A DNA stretch of 64,000 bases, taken from contig JAECUM010016790.1 in assembly GCA_016617855.1 (NCBI GenBank), forward strand, positions 1-64,000, written 5' to 3'. The position numbers were made by a program, and so were the translations under genes. Position 1 is the first letter of the stretch. Each line of letters starts with the position of its first letter. Shown here one piece after another: positions 1-12,494 of the stretch. The notes below the pieces were generated by a model. It was not told the DNA's origin, searched no databases, and worked only from the letters and a program-made list of their open reading frames with translations. Origin of the DNA: Megalonaias nervosa. Its lineage: Eukaryota > Mollusca > Bivalvia > Unionida > Unionidae.

Positions 1-71
1 TAATGTATATTATACAACTATTTATCATCGTCATAAATATTGTGTATTTCACCTGTAAATGTATGTTTCAT

Positions 72-290
72 CGTACGTCGGGGCCCCTTTTGACCAAGAG
101 GTCTTAGGCGCTCAATTAATAAGACCTCTGCCCGCGTGGGTTTGAGCCTCGGGCTCGGCCAATGTGCGTATGTGAAAAAGCTTGCCAGTAGCTTCCCGTA
201 GGTCAGCATTCTTCCTCCAAAAAATATACTGACCACGACGGATAACCTTTCTTGTGCTGAAAAATAGAGTCAAACCCTAACAACCAACCA
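72..290 (+). repeat. tRNA-derived SINE, Leu/Ser-like head (copy 1)
   Basis: The 5' part resembles a tRNA A box (ccaagaggtcttaggcgctc) followed by a B-box-like stretch (gggtttgagcctc). The tail 'gctcggccaatgtg...gtgaaaaagcttgccagtag' recurs at 22.3, 33.5 and 34.0 kb, so this is a dispersed tRNA-derived SINE, diverged here. It is not a functional tRNA gene. Confidence 0.65.
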
Positions 291-575
291 ACTATCGTAC
301 GTCAAGGAGATCTAATTTTAATCAGATCGTTGTGCGTGTAGCCCAAGGTCTTAGGCGACTCACTGTTCAGTTTTCATAATAATTCAAATACAGCCCGATT
401 CCGTCCTGGTTCAAGTGTAATTCAATACATGGTTTGTATTTCTTAATTTTGCTTTATACACTATATGGGTGGCAACCATTCTATTACTTTACAGACACAC
501 CCAATTATTGGCCTAGTACATGGGCGCCCACAGCATGGGTCAAGGGGGGTCGCGTGACCCCCCTGGAAATCATAC

Positions 576-578
<3 letters not shown>

Positions 579-641
<63 letters not shown>
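579..641. repeat. (AT)n microsatellite
   Basis: About 31 uninterrupted AT dinucleotides. The apparent open frames across it, on both strands, are products of the repeat. Confidence 0.95.
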
Positions 642-644
<3 letters not shown>

Positions 645-1954
645 TCCGACAAGTTTAATCATGCAAATAAAACTGAAAATATGTCACAAAATTCTGTTCA
701 AAACGCTTAATAAATATTAGCTTTAGTTTCAGACTGCTTCTTATGCTAACACTCCCGGCCGTGACTGACTGACCCCCCTGAAATCCGGCCCCCCGCCCCC
801 CGCAAACAATTCTGCGGGCGCCCAGAGCCTAGTAGTCAGTTGTTTTTTTTTTCTGGCCTAGATATTTTGGTATATATGCTTTCCATCCCAACAAAGCCGT
901 CAAATATCTAACACGAAGGGGGAGACGTCTGGGGAAACTGGAAATGCAATGCCGATCAATAATGAAAGTACTGGTGCGTAAAAGAACAGTGAAAGCCGCA
1001 CAATTTATTAATTGTATAGAAATTAGCTACGAAAAAGTATCGACCGAACGTTTGGGTCCATCACTGATGCTCAGAGTATAGCTTTTTCTGTTTTATTATA
1101 CGCCGGTCCATGACAAAACGGCAAAGTCCCGTATTTAGCTTTAATATACAATGTGATGATTTACTGCTTTCCTTTACCATCAGTTTCGGACGCATGCCAC
1201 TGCTGACACCACAATTTTGTTAATTTGACTTCCCAAGTTGAAGTTGTCAAGTTAAGAGCGGGTCGTTGTGCATACAATAAGAAATACTCTCCTAAGTCTT
1301 GCATTTTCCTTCTATTTGTATGAAATCATATTTGTCCAAATGTAGGTAGCCAAGTTTGCTAATGTAATGTATATATACAAATCGCCCAACGCCCCGTTCA
1401 TTAGTCAAATCAACCCCTTACATGTGTCACTAACCTTTTTGAAGCACGTCGCCTGCAATGATGCGGCAGGATGATGGGTGAAGGGTGTCGGTACTTGCCT
1501 TCCAGTTAATATATCTTCAGAAATCCTCAGCTTCTACCGCCTTAGGAAGTAGTCACTCTCTCCCTCTTTGGCTCATAACAGACTATTGTGTATCGCGCAT
1601 GCTCTAACCAATATTTCGAATGTCAACTGTCGTCTGTGTAGTACATGTTTCCTGCCCCCAGGTAATCTATACCGAAGTTAAGCCGCCAACAATGAATCAC
1701 ACACTAGTGAGCAAACTGGGGCTCTAGATCGGGCAGCCATGGCAAAAGGTTCTTTGTAGTAAACTGTGTATTGATCCAACTTTTATTATGTCATTGGTGG
1801 TGTCGCCTCATCAGCCGTGGTCAAAGCTGATCCCTAACTTGTTGTAACGATTTCGGATAGGTGGAATTTGTTGCAACGGAATGGATCAAGTGTACCTCAA
1901 AGAGAAAATTACCAAGTGGGTTTTTTCTTTTTTTCTTTCTCTCTTTTTTTTTTT
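642..1954. other. non-coding host DNA, no gene seen
   Basis: AT-rich sequence without a supportable reading frame. A GC-rich patch near 760-830 and a pyrimidine tract at about 1920-1956 are the only compositional features. Confidence 0.6.
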
Positions 1955-2162
1955 TTACGTAGCTTTAACAATATTTCAGTCGTATCCCTACGATGTCTGC
2001 AGTGTGGTAGTTCATAGTGATGTCTAGCACTGAGGCGTATTATCTCGACGCCAGGCCGACCAGTCCTAACACTAACCTCTTAATGCTGAGCGTATAGCGA
2101 GGTAGCTTTTGTACCATTTTTAGCGCCGTTTTTAAGTCTTTGGTATGACTCGGCTGGGGTTA
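1955..2162 (-). repeat. tRNA-derived SINE family 2, 5'-truncated copy
   Basis: Shares 'acgatgtctgcagtgtgg', 'ccgaccagtcctaacactaa' and 'gtctttggtatgactcggc' with better copies at 6.3, 22.4 and 58.3 kb. The tRNA-like head, which would lie at the right end, is lost. Diverged, so older than the 58-kb copy. Confidence 0.8.
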
Positions 2163-2337
2163 CAAAGTGAGTCAGAAACCAACTTTTGTATCCATATTCT
2201 CTCTTGGAAATAAGGAAAATGACATGTCAAAATCTGTCAAATATTATTTTTTACTTCGTTAGAATTCCACTTAACTGAGACCTACGACGAGTAATAGAAG
2301 CCAACACACGGCACTCACATTAAAATAGTTTATTAAA

Positions 2338-2656
2338 ATACTATCTGCGCATTCAGACACTCATAACGTACACCACTGTAAAGAAGACACTCCACACCTG
2401 TCATCCGTTACCACTTAAGTAACCTTACTGATTCTGAAGGGCCAATTTTGCGAAAATCGCATTCACTCCGAAGTAGACCGGAAATTGAGTTATGGAATAG
2501 GCACCCGTGTGTGAAAAACACGACGCAACGGATAAACTGTTCGCAAAATTGGCCCTTCAGAATCAGTAAGGTTACTTAAGTGGTAACGGATGACAGGTGT
2601 GGAGTGCCTTCTTTACAGTGGTGTACATTATGAGTGTCTGAATGCGCAGATAGTAT
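2338..2656. repeat. long near-perfect inverted repeat (foldback/MITE-like)
   Basis: Two arms of about 117 bp (2338-2454 and 2540-2656) are reverse complements with only two mismatches seen by eye, around an 85-bp spacer. There is no reading frame inside. The near identity implies a recent origin or gene conversion. A hairpin of this size could be a foldback transposon or MITE. Confidence 0.85.
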
Positions 2657-3049
2657 CGGAAAATTAGATCGGAGTCATCGAGGGGTCAGATTGTGATCGG
2701 CGAGAGTTAGTTACCTTGTGTTAATTGGTGAGTGTACACATTAGTTGACCCCGGAATCAAGTGCCTGTGATAAATCCGTAAAAAGAGTGTTGCTTTAATT
2801 TCGGATTAACGATGTTTGTGAAGAAAACATTGAGATTATTGTCACTCATAATGACATAACTCATACCATAATCAGCATTTCCGTGCTTCCGAAAGTTCAT
2901 ACAAAAAAAATGACCAGTTCAGATATGAACTGGGAGGGGTTGTTGTTGTTGTAAAAATAATATTTGCGTCGAAAGAAACTATGCAACACGTTTCTTCAGT
3001 ATAATTTAAATATTATATTACGACTCACCAGTTTTAAAATAAGTAATAG

Positions 3050-3640
3050 AAACGTGCGAGAAGCAAAAAGCTTTGTAAAATTCAACAATAATTTATTTCT
3101 CTAGAATACAAATTGAAAATGGAAAAAGACCTTACGTTATTGCGAATTAAAATCCCAAATAATCCTAGAATTACTAGCACAAGTCCTAATCAATAAAGTT
3201 CTGAAGAAAAAAAAAACTTTGGCGGTATTCCAAATAATTTCCAACGCTGAAGGTGTTTATAAGCCTGAAGTGGCCGGTTGTCTCTGATGTACTTATGTAC
3301 CAATGTCCTGAATTGTAATGATGTGCCAACAGTCTTTTGTAATATAATCAATGCAAGGTTTCCTTCTTTGAATTCACTATAATTCCCAGTTAAAGTCTCT
3401 GTTCAAGAATATTGTTGAGGATTTTGTATTTCCAGTGAATAAATAATTGGAATAAATAAATTACGGCCAGACATAAAATACTGAACACAACAAATGATTC
3501 TGCTTCGGTATATTATAGCAGGAATGATTAATTTCCAGATAAACAAGATTTTGTAAGAAACTAAGACACAAAAGAAGAGCCAGGGCTCATTTCCAAAACA
3601 CACCAAGCTATAATTAGACAAAGTCTCCTACTAAAATTAT
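3050..3640. repeat. decayed LTR, same family as the 58-61 kb retroelement
   Basis: 'aagctttgtaaaatt' followed by 'aataatttatttc(t/c)ctagaata' and an 'aagtcctaatcaataaa'-type stretch match the LTR at 60826-61721, with strong divergence. The right boundary is uncertain. Confidence 0.55.
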
Positions 3641-3898
3641 ACTAAAGAACATGATAAACATCATGTCCTTGACTCAGACCAATATAAATGATCCTAATAT
3701 TCAAACTGCACTCACAGAATAATATAAACTATGTATTAGTTGTTTTCCGAATAATAAAAGAATCAACGATTCTGGTTAGGTAGACAATGAACATGATTTT
3801 GGAAAAGGTCAGCAAAAAATACAATTTTACATACCCCTAGCATACAATGAATAACCTCAAAAAAGCAACAAACGATGCAAATTAATATAAATAACAAT

Positions 3899-4075
3899 TA
3901 CAAACAAGTTATATAAGGGGAAAAAGTGTATTTCGCTAATGCGTTTATTCACTAAATTCTCGCATATATAATGCTGCTAGATATATTACAAACAAGTTGT
4001 ATAGGGAAAAAGTGCCTTTCGATAATGTGTTGATTTCACTAAATTCAAGCAAATGTAATTCTGACAGAACATTTG
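3899..4075. repeat. two-copy tandem duplication, about 88-bp period
   Basis: 'acaaacaagtt(a/g)tata...aaaaagtg..tttcg.taatg' occurs at about 3899 and again at about 3987, each ending in '(t)cactaaattc'. Confidence 0.7.
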
Positions 4076-4192
4076 GTTTACATAACCTGATTTAATTCCA
4101 CTCGTACATGCATCATAATTCGTTTTTATACGTTCAGATTTCTTGAGTAATGTGCTCTTCGATTCCATCGTAAATAAGAATTTTAACTTCTT

Positions 4193-4400
4193 TTTAGTTT
4201 TTCTTTCAAAAATCGCATCTTCTTCAAAATCGCCGTTCAATTGGTCCAGCGAAGGCTAAGGTAACAAATGGTTATAATTGAAAAGAACGTAATTGCATCG
4301 TCAAGGTTCAGTGAGTGTATTGAAAGATTAATTAATCAAGAAGAGTTTCACCTACAAATTTGTTTCAAAAATGTGTGCATGATCAGTTTCATTAGACAGT
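4193..4400. repeat. dispersed repeat, partner at 10213-10420
   Basis: Shares, in order, 'aaaaatcg.atcttct', 'ggtccagcgaa.gctaa', a 'gtcgtcaagg/gcatcgtcaagg' block and a terminal 'tttca...caaatttgtt' with 10213-10420. No coding potential. Probably an old non-autonomous element. Confidence 0.6.
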
Positions 4401-5349
4401 CCTTCTTATTACTGATAAATGGATAAAAAGTGAAAAACTATGTCAAATCAATGAGGAGTCGTCGTTGTCATCATCATAATCATCTCTTTCCCTATAAGTT
4501 AGATTATTTAATAATTAAGAATAACAAATCATTTGATATTAACCATAACACTTTTATATATAAAAAAAATTAAACAAATCCACGCAAACATTATATATAA
4601 ATAATTAAAGATGTAGGCAAACTCTGATGTCTGATCTCATGTGGAGAAAGTCAATAATAGCCCGTTGAAGCAACAGAAATAATTTCGTGCATACGAAAAT
4701 GTAAAGAGACGTGTAGTACGAGTATTACAATGCAGTTTGTCTATGCTATAAGTAGAATACTAGATTCAAACTACTTACATTATATCAATCATTACATTTT
4801 GCATGATCTGCGGAAGTTTCAAGTTACAAAACCTCTATATTTAGAACATAAATGTACATTGCGTGACAAAGTGTACTGCATATCCCACAAACTGTTTGGA
4901 GTTTTCTTTGTCGATTACACCCACTGGTAACCTTTTTTTTTTTTTAAAAAAAAAAAAAGGCATTGCAGTTGCACAACATAGCACGTAGGTTCAGTGAAAA
5001 GTTGTCAGGACATTCCAGAAAGAGTTTCTGAAACTTGATATATAAGGACCTGCAACACAATATGACGCATCAAGTCTGTATAAACATTCCCGTATTAAAT
5101 AGACATATAGATCTGTGTAAGAGGAACAGCAGCCGACACTCTAGTTATATAAGTATATACCTTTTTGTATTGTGTTATTTCAGCCGACTGCTATACTGGA
5201 GTAGGTAGAAAGGATTTGTATATCGAAGAGAACCTCCCAAAATCTGTGTCATCAGACATTCAAATTAAATTTTCAAAATCAGCAATTTTCGACCAAACAA
5301 TTTCTTTCCAATTTTGTTTATCAGGAATTTCGGAATGCTGCCAATAATC
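4401..5349. other. non-coding host DNA
   Basis: Apart from the 30-bp palindrome, no gene, exon or repeat is recognised. The short open frames here show no coding signature. Confidence 0.5.
4931..4960. repeat. perfect 30-bp palindrome CC-T13-A13-GG
   Basis: Thirteen T then thirteen A flanked by CC and GG, an exact self-complementary 30-mer. Such tracts can form cruciforms and are prone to length change. Confidence 0.9.
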
Positions 5350-5357
5350 AGATAGAT

Positions 5358-5534
5358 CAGGGGTCTCAAGCACGTGACCCGCATGATGCATGCGGCCCGC
5401 CAAGTTCTATCCTGTGGCCCGCAAAATGATTGGCATTACAAGGTGTCATGAGAAATAGCAAAGGGGGTGCAGCCCTTGGGCCATCGAAAATGCGCTCTTG
5501 CGGCCCTCAGGGTGGTTGGAGATTGAAACCCCTG
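5358..5534. mobile_element. hAT-type MITE (177 bp) with 8-bp target duplication
   Basis: The ends 'caggggtctcaa' and 'ttgaaacccctg' form 12-bp terminal inverted repeats with one mismatch. The flanks carry a perfect 8-bp duplication, agatagat (5350-5357 and 5535-5542). Both features, and the 'gtggcccgc..gcggccc' body, are typical of hAT/Charlie-like non-autonomous elements. There is no transposase. Confidence 0.88.
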
Positions 5535-5542
5535 AGATAGAT

Positions 5543-6312
5543 ACTGAAAGCAAATCAAACTTAATTAACGTATAATATATATTTTTGAAATTAACCCGTA
5601 GTTTTACTTGCATCTGCTCGAAATTAAATAAAATAATGTAACGTTAAACACTCGTTTTGTATGTACAACATTACGCATCAGCCATAATCTGTAAGACGTT
5701 AATTTTCTTATATCAATTTCAAAAAGCGCAGATGTCCAACCTATCATTCCAGGTTCAATATGTGACCTTGTCGGTGTTGGGAAGCCTGGTAAATGTTCGG
5801 CAAAATGATCAAAGAAGACCGGTCACTTCGTGAAATATTATATCATAATTACGTATAATATAACGTTTGAAGGAACGTTTTCGTCTTTTATCACATTTGC
5901 ACCAACCAAACGGTTTAAACCATTCTGTTTAAAGCCTATATCAAACAGACCGTGAAAGGAATTTTCCCCTTACTTGCAGGCTTTGACTATTGCGTCATGT
6001 GCTGTAAGCCTTGAGTTAATCTGGTATCTCAGACGTGTTGCATAAACAGCAATCGGCAAACATGATCCAAGATGCCATTTCATCTTGATATAATTCTTAT
6101 ATTGTGGACCGACGATAATAACGTATGGCGTTATGATGCTAAGCACAAATCCTCACCTTTTACTGTATACTTAGTCTTCAATTGCCAAAGTTCCGAAGTG
6201 ATAATCTTATCGAATGTCTGTTTTGTATACAAAAGCAATAAAATACGTGAACACATGCTTACATCATACTGTATTGAATTGCAACAGCGACAAACTCACT
6301 GCTCAGCAGCTT
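5543..6312. other. non-coding host DNA
   Basis: No recognisable gene or element. Confidence 0.5.
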
Positions 6313-6326
6313 AAAACCATTTTGGT

Positions 6327-6646
6327 GTGTTTGTATTTTTGGATTTTTAACATAACTTCAAAAATTTTTCAGTCATATCGCTACGATGTCTGCAGTGTGG
6401 CAGCTTATAGCGATGTCTAGCACTGGGGCATCATGCCGCAGACATGTAGCATGATGTCCCACCCAGTCACATTATCCTGACACCAGGCTGACCAGTCCTA
6501 ACACTAACCTCTTGATGCTGAGCGCCTAGTGAGGCAGCCATTACTAACACTTTTATAAGTCTTTGGTATGGCTCGGCCGGGATTCGAACCCGCGACCTCC
6601 CGCATCCGACGCGGACGCTCTAACCACTAGGCCACTGGAGCGGTCC
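6327..6646 (-). repeat. tRNA-derived SINE family 2, full-length, with target duplication
   Basis: Read on the minus strand it begins with a tRNA-like head (tggcctagtggttagagcgt and ggttcgaatccc-type B box), continues through the family body and ends in '...aaaaatccaa'. Flanks aaaaccattttggt (6313-6326) and aaaaccgttttggt (6647-6660) are a 14-bp target duplication with one mismatch, marking L1-type retroposition. Confidence 0.88.
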
Positions 6647-6660
6647 AAAACCGTTTTGGT

Positions 6661-7410
6661 AACCATGTTGCTGTGAGCTAAGAATAATAATATCTTTTGA
6701 ACCAAGTGACCTAACTCCATGAATAATTTCTCAAAGGTTTTGTATACAACAGGAATTGAGATAACAGAACATAAATTTCCGGGGAGTTCTTTGAATTTCT
6801 GTTATATTTGTACAGTGGTATTTCTAACTCTTTTTGCAACCTGCAGGTGTGTAAGACTGATCAGTCAGCTGAGTAAATAAAGATGTCAGACATTCTATGA
6901 GGTAACCACTACCGAAGATCAAATGTTCATTGTAAATTCGATCATGGCCCTATGAATTGGATTTCTTTATACTGTTAATGTTTATTAGGCTTACACTGAT
7001 ACTATTCTGAAAGGCTTTACTATGGCCTGCACCATCCTGCAGAGCTTGACTTTATTCCGGCTCAATAAATGGAAGCGTCATTACACATACAAACTGCATC
7101 AATTAATAATATATTTTTACCTGTCCTAATATTAATGAGTTTCCAGAAATGCCTTATATCACATTCATGTTCTTTTTCAATTTCTCCATATAATTTCCAC
7201 ATATATTTTTCCATAGCTTGTTTTTGCAGGTTTCTGAAGTCTCACTTCTTAGCTTTTATATACTCTGTAAGTATTATATTCGCCGCTACTAGGTCTTCCC
7301 TCGTTTATCCCAAATAGACATAGCTTGTCTTTGAACCTTATGCGCTTCTTAAAGTTCATCTGGCCAGTATGGTTTGACGCGATAATTGAATTTAGACTTT
7401 GGGAGCGTGG
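6661..7410. other. non-coding host DNA
   Basis: No supportable gene. Confidence 0.5.
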
Positions 7411-7948
7411 TGTCGCCCGTCTTCACTAGCCAAGGTTCCGATATGTTAACCCTATCTACACCTTGGCGGATCGAGCAGATATTTCTTTATTTCGGGTCTG
7501 TGAATTTCTTTGGATGCAGCGGCAAGCCACCGCATCCAATCAAAATTAGGTTGTTCAAATTTGAATACTGTTCCTACATGATCGAGAGAAGGGGAGTTCA
7601 CAACTTGAATGGACTTATAAATAAGCAATTTTCCACTGCCAGTCCGTATTTGTACAAACACATTTCACTCATATACACCTGTAATGGCTTCTTTCTGGTA
7701 CGTAGTCATACTTTCCATGTTAAACCTACGAAGTATCCTTTTGAAGTGAATTCCCTCCACCATTTTCGGCCGATATACAATGCACCGCTGTTGTACGCTA
7801 TTGGTTAGTTGGCATTACATACAAAGGGATGCAACTCATTAAATCCAATAGATGTCGCTAGGACAAAACACAAAAATATCTGCTCGATTGGCCAAGGTGT
7901 AGATAAGGTTAACATATCGGAAATTTGGCTAGCGAAGATGGGTGTCGC
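7411..7948. mobile_element. about 540-bp element with about 74-bp terminal inverted repeats
   Basis: The left end (7411-7484: gtcgcccgtcttcactagcc ... ggatcgagcagatattt) is matched in reverse complement by the right end (7874-7948), with roughly 8-10 mismatches. A 140-codon open frame inside has no recognisable domain, so the unit is probably a MITE or deletion derivative of a DNA transposon. The target duplication is not clear. Confidence 0.75.
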
Positions 7949-8682
7949 TTAACTGTTGTATTGCGGTAATAATGCAGCAATAAAATCTATTAACATTATC
8001 TGGAATAGCGTCTATATTCAAAGTTTCAAAGCGATGGTCCAATTCAGTTTCATAAATTTTTCACACAAAAAAAAGTGCACACTCTGCCTGCTACCTGTGC
8101 ATTGGTCCAAAAATATGATCAACCATCCTTTTTTTTCTGGCACGAATATATAACGGGAACCAATGCATATTGTTAAATGACAAGTTCTAGCTAGATTAAT
8201 ATATCTCAAGATATAGTAAAATGCATTATCCTTGTATTCTCTGAATGCATATCGTTCAGCTATTGCACTGAAATCCCCAGTAAAATACAACTTACCCAAC
8301 TGTGTACACTGACCATAAAGATTTTGAATCTTCTGAATTAGCGCCCTGTAAAAATCTATGCCAATAAAATAGGGTCAGGATATATACACAAAAATATATT
8401 CATTTTGCATATCTGGACATTTTAATTCCGTGTCAAAAATTCTGTCATTATTAATGTCATCTTTGAAGTTAGCATATCTCGTGAGAGAGGTTTTGCAGGA
8501 GATTTCGAAACCTCGTTTACTCCATTTTATCAAAGTCTCATCAGGGGAAATATATCATTTCACTTAGCACTGCATTTGTAATTAGAACGAATAGAATCGC
8601 AGAACGGAAGTATATTCTGAAATAGTTTATGCTCAGTTATGCATGCTACATCAATACGATATTTATTCAACATTGTACTAAT
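7949..8682. other. non-coding host DNA
   Basis: Nothing recognised. Confidence 0.5.
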
Positions 8683-8796
8683 GCTACGGGCAGACGACAT
8701 CATTCTTCACTAAGGCTACAGGCAGAAGACACCATTCCTCACTAAGGCTAAGGACAGACGCCATCATTCCTCACTAAGGCTAAGGGCAGACGACAC
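8683..8796. repeat. 32-bp minisatellite, left part
   Basis: About four units of 'ctaagg.cagacgacatcattcctcacta' type. The same unit resumes at 9637-9765, with an LTR-like sequence between. Confidence 0.85.
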
Positions 8797-9636
8797 TGTA
8801 AAATTTAACAAAATAATTTATTTCCCTAAAAAACAAGGTAAAAATAAGAAAAAGGACTTACGGTTTATGAAACTAATCCAAAAATTAATCCAATAATTAA
8901 AAAATATGAGTCCTATCAATAAAAAGTCCTAAGTGAATCACAATTCGAATCCCGATGAAGTTCCAAGATGGAAGGCGATGACGTCTTCAATAACCTGCTT
9001 TGTCCTGATGTGTCAACAGTTCCTTGTTGAATCACCAAGAATAATATTCCAGTTTGGAATTCCGAATAATTTCCAACAAATGTCTTTGTCCAAGAATTCT
9101 GATGAGCACTAGTAATTTCCAGGGAAAATAAATTACTTTAAACTGAATGAAAATAAAAAATTAAACTCAAACTGGTCACAACAAAAACGCCTTGGAACTC
9201 CAAAGGTTAAAAGTAAGACTGGCCAAAATCAATATAATAACGTGTTTTTTAAGCCTAACTTAAACGCAAAACAGATCACCTGATAGGGTCACGTGATCAC
9301 TTCCTTCTAGTGGCGTAGAAACATTACATGCCGATTATCACGTTCGCTATGTATGGCTGTGACTCTACTAAATGAATCTTACTATAAGATTCAATAATAA
9401 AAAAAAATTGTTTACTACATACTCGAAACTGGCTCTGAATCTAGGTCACCAAAAGATACAATGTTTCTACTAATGCTTGTTTATCAGGCTTAACAGAATT
9501 GAACTGAATTTTCTGGAAAAAAATGTCAAATCCAGTGAATAAAGTTATCATTACAATAACATGTAATGGAATAAAATAGAATTTAAAAAATTTACAACTA
9601 ACACACAAATAATTAAATTACATATACATAACACAT
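8797..9636. mobile_element. solo LTR inserted in the minisatellite
   Basis: Matches the 60826-61721 LTR throughout: 'tgtaaaatttaacaaaataatttatttccct', 'ggcgatgacgtct', 'atcaacagt(t/t)c(t)tgttgaatcac' and 'tacaataacatgtaatgga' occur in the same order. The first 45 or so bases of the LTR are missing. With no internal region, it is a solo LTR formed by recombination, or a truncated copy. Confidence 0.8.
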
Positions 9637-9765
9637 CACTAAGGTTAAGGGTAGACGACATCATTCCTCACTAAAGCTAAGGACAGACAACATCATTCCT
9701 CACTAAGGTTAACGGCAGACGATCTCATTCCTCACTAAGGCTAAGGGCAGACGACATAATTCCTC
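9637..9765. repeat. 32-bp minisatellite, right part
   Basis: Four further units of the minisatellite seen at 8683-8796, in the same orientation. Confidence 0.85.
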
Positions 9766-12431
9766 TAACATTTTAGCTCAGTGTATTAAGATTCATATTA
9801 ACTTGAGATATACCGCAAGGCATCTGAATACTTATGCCGTATGAAAGCAGGCAAGATGACTAGACACACTAACTTACGACAGTACATAAAGGACAGACTT
9901 ACGAACAACTGATAATGTCGTCCTATTCATGGAATATCAAAACCCGAACCTTCATTTGCCTCCTGATAGTGAGTGTTAAATCGATCTCGCCAGGAATTAT
10001 TCCCCTACCACCTCCTTATATAAACACTTTTTTGGCATGTTACATTATTTTCAACGTTATGGCATTGTTAATTATACACATTGTGAGCTTGGCAACTAGA
10101 CACTTACATCTATGGTTGATAAACGTTATAGAGGACGAATCTATATCGCATTATTCCAAGAATTTATTGAGCATTACTATCTTCTTTTACATCGGAAGTC
10201 AGAATTTTAAAACTTTTTTAAAAATCGTATCTTCTACAGAATCGCTGTTCAGGGGTCCAGCGAACGCTAAAGTAACTTAGAAGAACGCAACTGTGTCGTC
10301 AAGGGTCAATTAATGTGTTCAAAAGTTGATTAAACGGGAAGAATTTCACTGGAAACAAATTTGTTGAGCATGAACATTTTCATAAGAGCATCCTTGCTAT
10401 TTTTCTCTGACTGATAAAAATACCCCCCCCCCCAAAGAACCTTAAAGCAATTAGTGAGCAAAAATACAGTAATTTGTTACTGCAGTCGTCTTGTCGTAAT
10501 TAATGTTTTCAGATATCCTTTCTTTCTGAATGAAAAAACAGCGGAAATTTTAACTTTGGCGGGAACCTAAGGAAGTTAAATCAAAAGACATAAAAAAAAG
10601 TGGCTGGCACAGATTGGTTTTCCAGTCATAAGTTATAATTTTTGCAATGCAATCTTATGTTAAAATATAAATAATTACGATTCATAAACGTTAATATTTC
10701 AGACAAAAATGGTTTTAAATACGTTATATAATACCAATCAGAAGATCTGACGGGGAGATTTTTGTTTTACACAAATCATTTATTTTTCTCCGTATAATTT
10801 ACAGTATCTGTTGCAATTGTGTAATCAGGCGCGTATTATAATAAGGGTATGAAACACTTTGCGGTTAATAGTTGCTGTTTCGGCGGAAGCCCTGGAGATT
10901 TTCAGCGAAAATAGCGTGCCACTGATTGATGTGGATTTGTAAGTCGAGCATATACAACTTCATAAAATAAATGAGACACAAACTGGGTGAGAAGTCCTTC
11001 TTGAAAGACTCTTGTCAACAAATATCTGATTTTGGTGGGGCCTGCGGGGAGTTTACACCGGAACAGCACCAGTCGTCTGACGAATTCTCGAAAATTCTTC
11101 AGTCATAATTAATTCACAAATGCTCTTTTGTGATTTAAACGAATAACATTGCAAGAGAAATCGTTCAGCTCCAGAGTTTGCAAAATAAAGTTTTATTTTT
11201 TTTTAAAAATGCATTAAATTTATGATAATGAAACATACCACGTAGATAGATAGAATATGAGATTATAAAATACAATTACAATAAAATCATCATATTTCCA
11301 TTAGTGTGCACAATGTTTAGTACAGTAATATCAAATGCCTGAGCAACAATGTCTTCGGTGCATAATAAATGCTTCCCAGGCACAACACAGGGAACAATAA
11401 GTCCTCATGCACACCCTTTCTCTCAACTTTATTCATATCCCCACTGGAAGAAGGTCATAGGGTCAAGAATTATATTGGGGTATCATCTGGGTTTAATTTT
11501 TTTTTTTTTGAAAATCATGCATACATCTATAACCTTTCACCTGATTCATTTCGTCTTTGGAACATAATATCATTATATACTTCATTTCTCCCAGTTCCAC
11601 TCCTTTCTCCCAGTTCCACTTCTTTTTCACAGTTCCACTCCCTTCTTCCAATTCCACCTCTGGGAGTGTACTGGAGTCAAAAATGTTAATGATGACACGT
11701 TTCGGTTACAGCTTTTCGTAAATGTTTTTGTCACATTATTTTAGTAACTACTTACACGACCAACTTCATATTTGGAATGAAATATCACCATAGATTCACA
11801 TTCTCTGATGTCCACTCTTGCCCGTGAGTGTGGTCATGTGGTCAAAATTTAAAAATTATAATGAGACATATTCGGTTTTATTTCGTCACTTATTTTTCCG
11901 TAACCAATTCACTTCAAACGTAGAAGATTAAAGGATTCCAACTTCCGTTGTCACCATAGATATGTTGCGTTGTCCCTTGGATTACTTCTCTGGATGCATC
12001 CAATAGATCAATAAGTACAAAACCGTTCGGTTTCTTATTGTTCATTTTAAAATAACCCCTCAAACAATTCACTTTATACTCTGAATATTATATGATCCTG
12101 TACTACCTCCCCTCCCCCTCTCTTTTTGTTGTTGTTGTTGTTGGGGGGATGAAGAACAAAGACACTTTTGAAAATTAATTTGTATTTATGTTTTCTTCAA
12201 TAAAGCCTTATCCAATTCAATGCACATTTTGAATATAACATCGTCATGTTTACACCTATCACATTGCTGCTATTGGATTATGTCTTTCGATGACTTAATT
12301 ATACATGACTTACTATATAATTTTTACGTGAGCAAAAACTGTATGAACTTTTTAGTTTAAAGTTTGGATTTTTAATGTTCATTTTGAACCTATAGCATTC
12401 ATGGACTTAGTCATGCCTTGGCTTGCGTCAT

Positions 12432-12435
<4 letters not shown>
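9766..12435. other. non-coding host DNA
   Basis: Contains the dispersed repeat at 10213-10420 (partner of 4193-4400) and a short 17-19-bp tandem of 'tcccagttccactcctt' type at about 11588-11665 (four units). A 121-codon frame at 9915-10280 overlaps that repeat and has no domain. Confidence 0.5.

Positions 12436-12488
<53 letters not shown>
12436..12488. repeat. (GA)n microsatellite
   Basis: About 26 GA dinucleotides. Confidence 0.95.

Positions 12489-12494
<6 letters not shown>

Noticed and set aside
434..658. Open frames across the (AT)n, (GA)n, (CA)n and (CATA)n tracts
   Set aside because: Produced by the repeat itself, in several registers and on both strands, with no coding context.
7386..7808. 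140-codon frame as a host gene
   Set aside because: It lies within an inverted-repeat element, starts in the left repeat and has no domain.
8683..9765. CRISPR-like array
   Set aside because: The 32-bp repeats are contiguous with no unique spacers. The large interval between the two parts is an LTR, and the DNA is eukaryotic.
9915..10280. 121-codon hydrophobic frame as a membrane protein gene
   Set aside because: It overlaps a dispersed non-coding repeat (partner at 4193-4400), and no splice or family evidence supports it.
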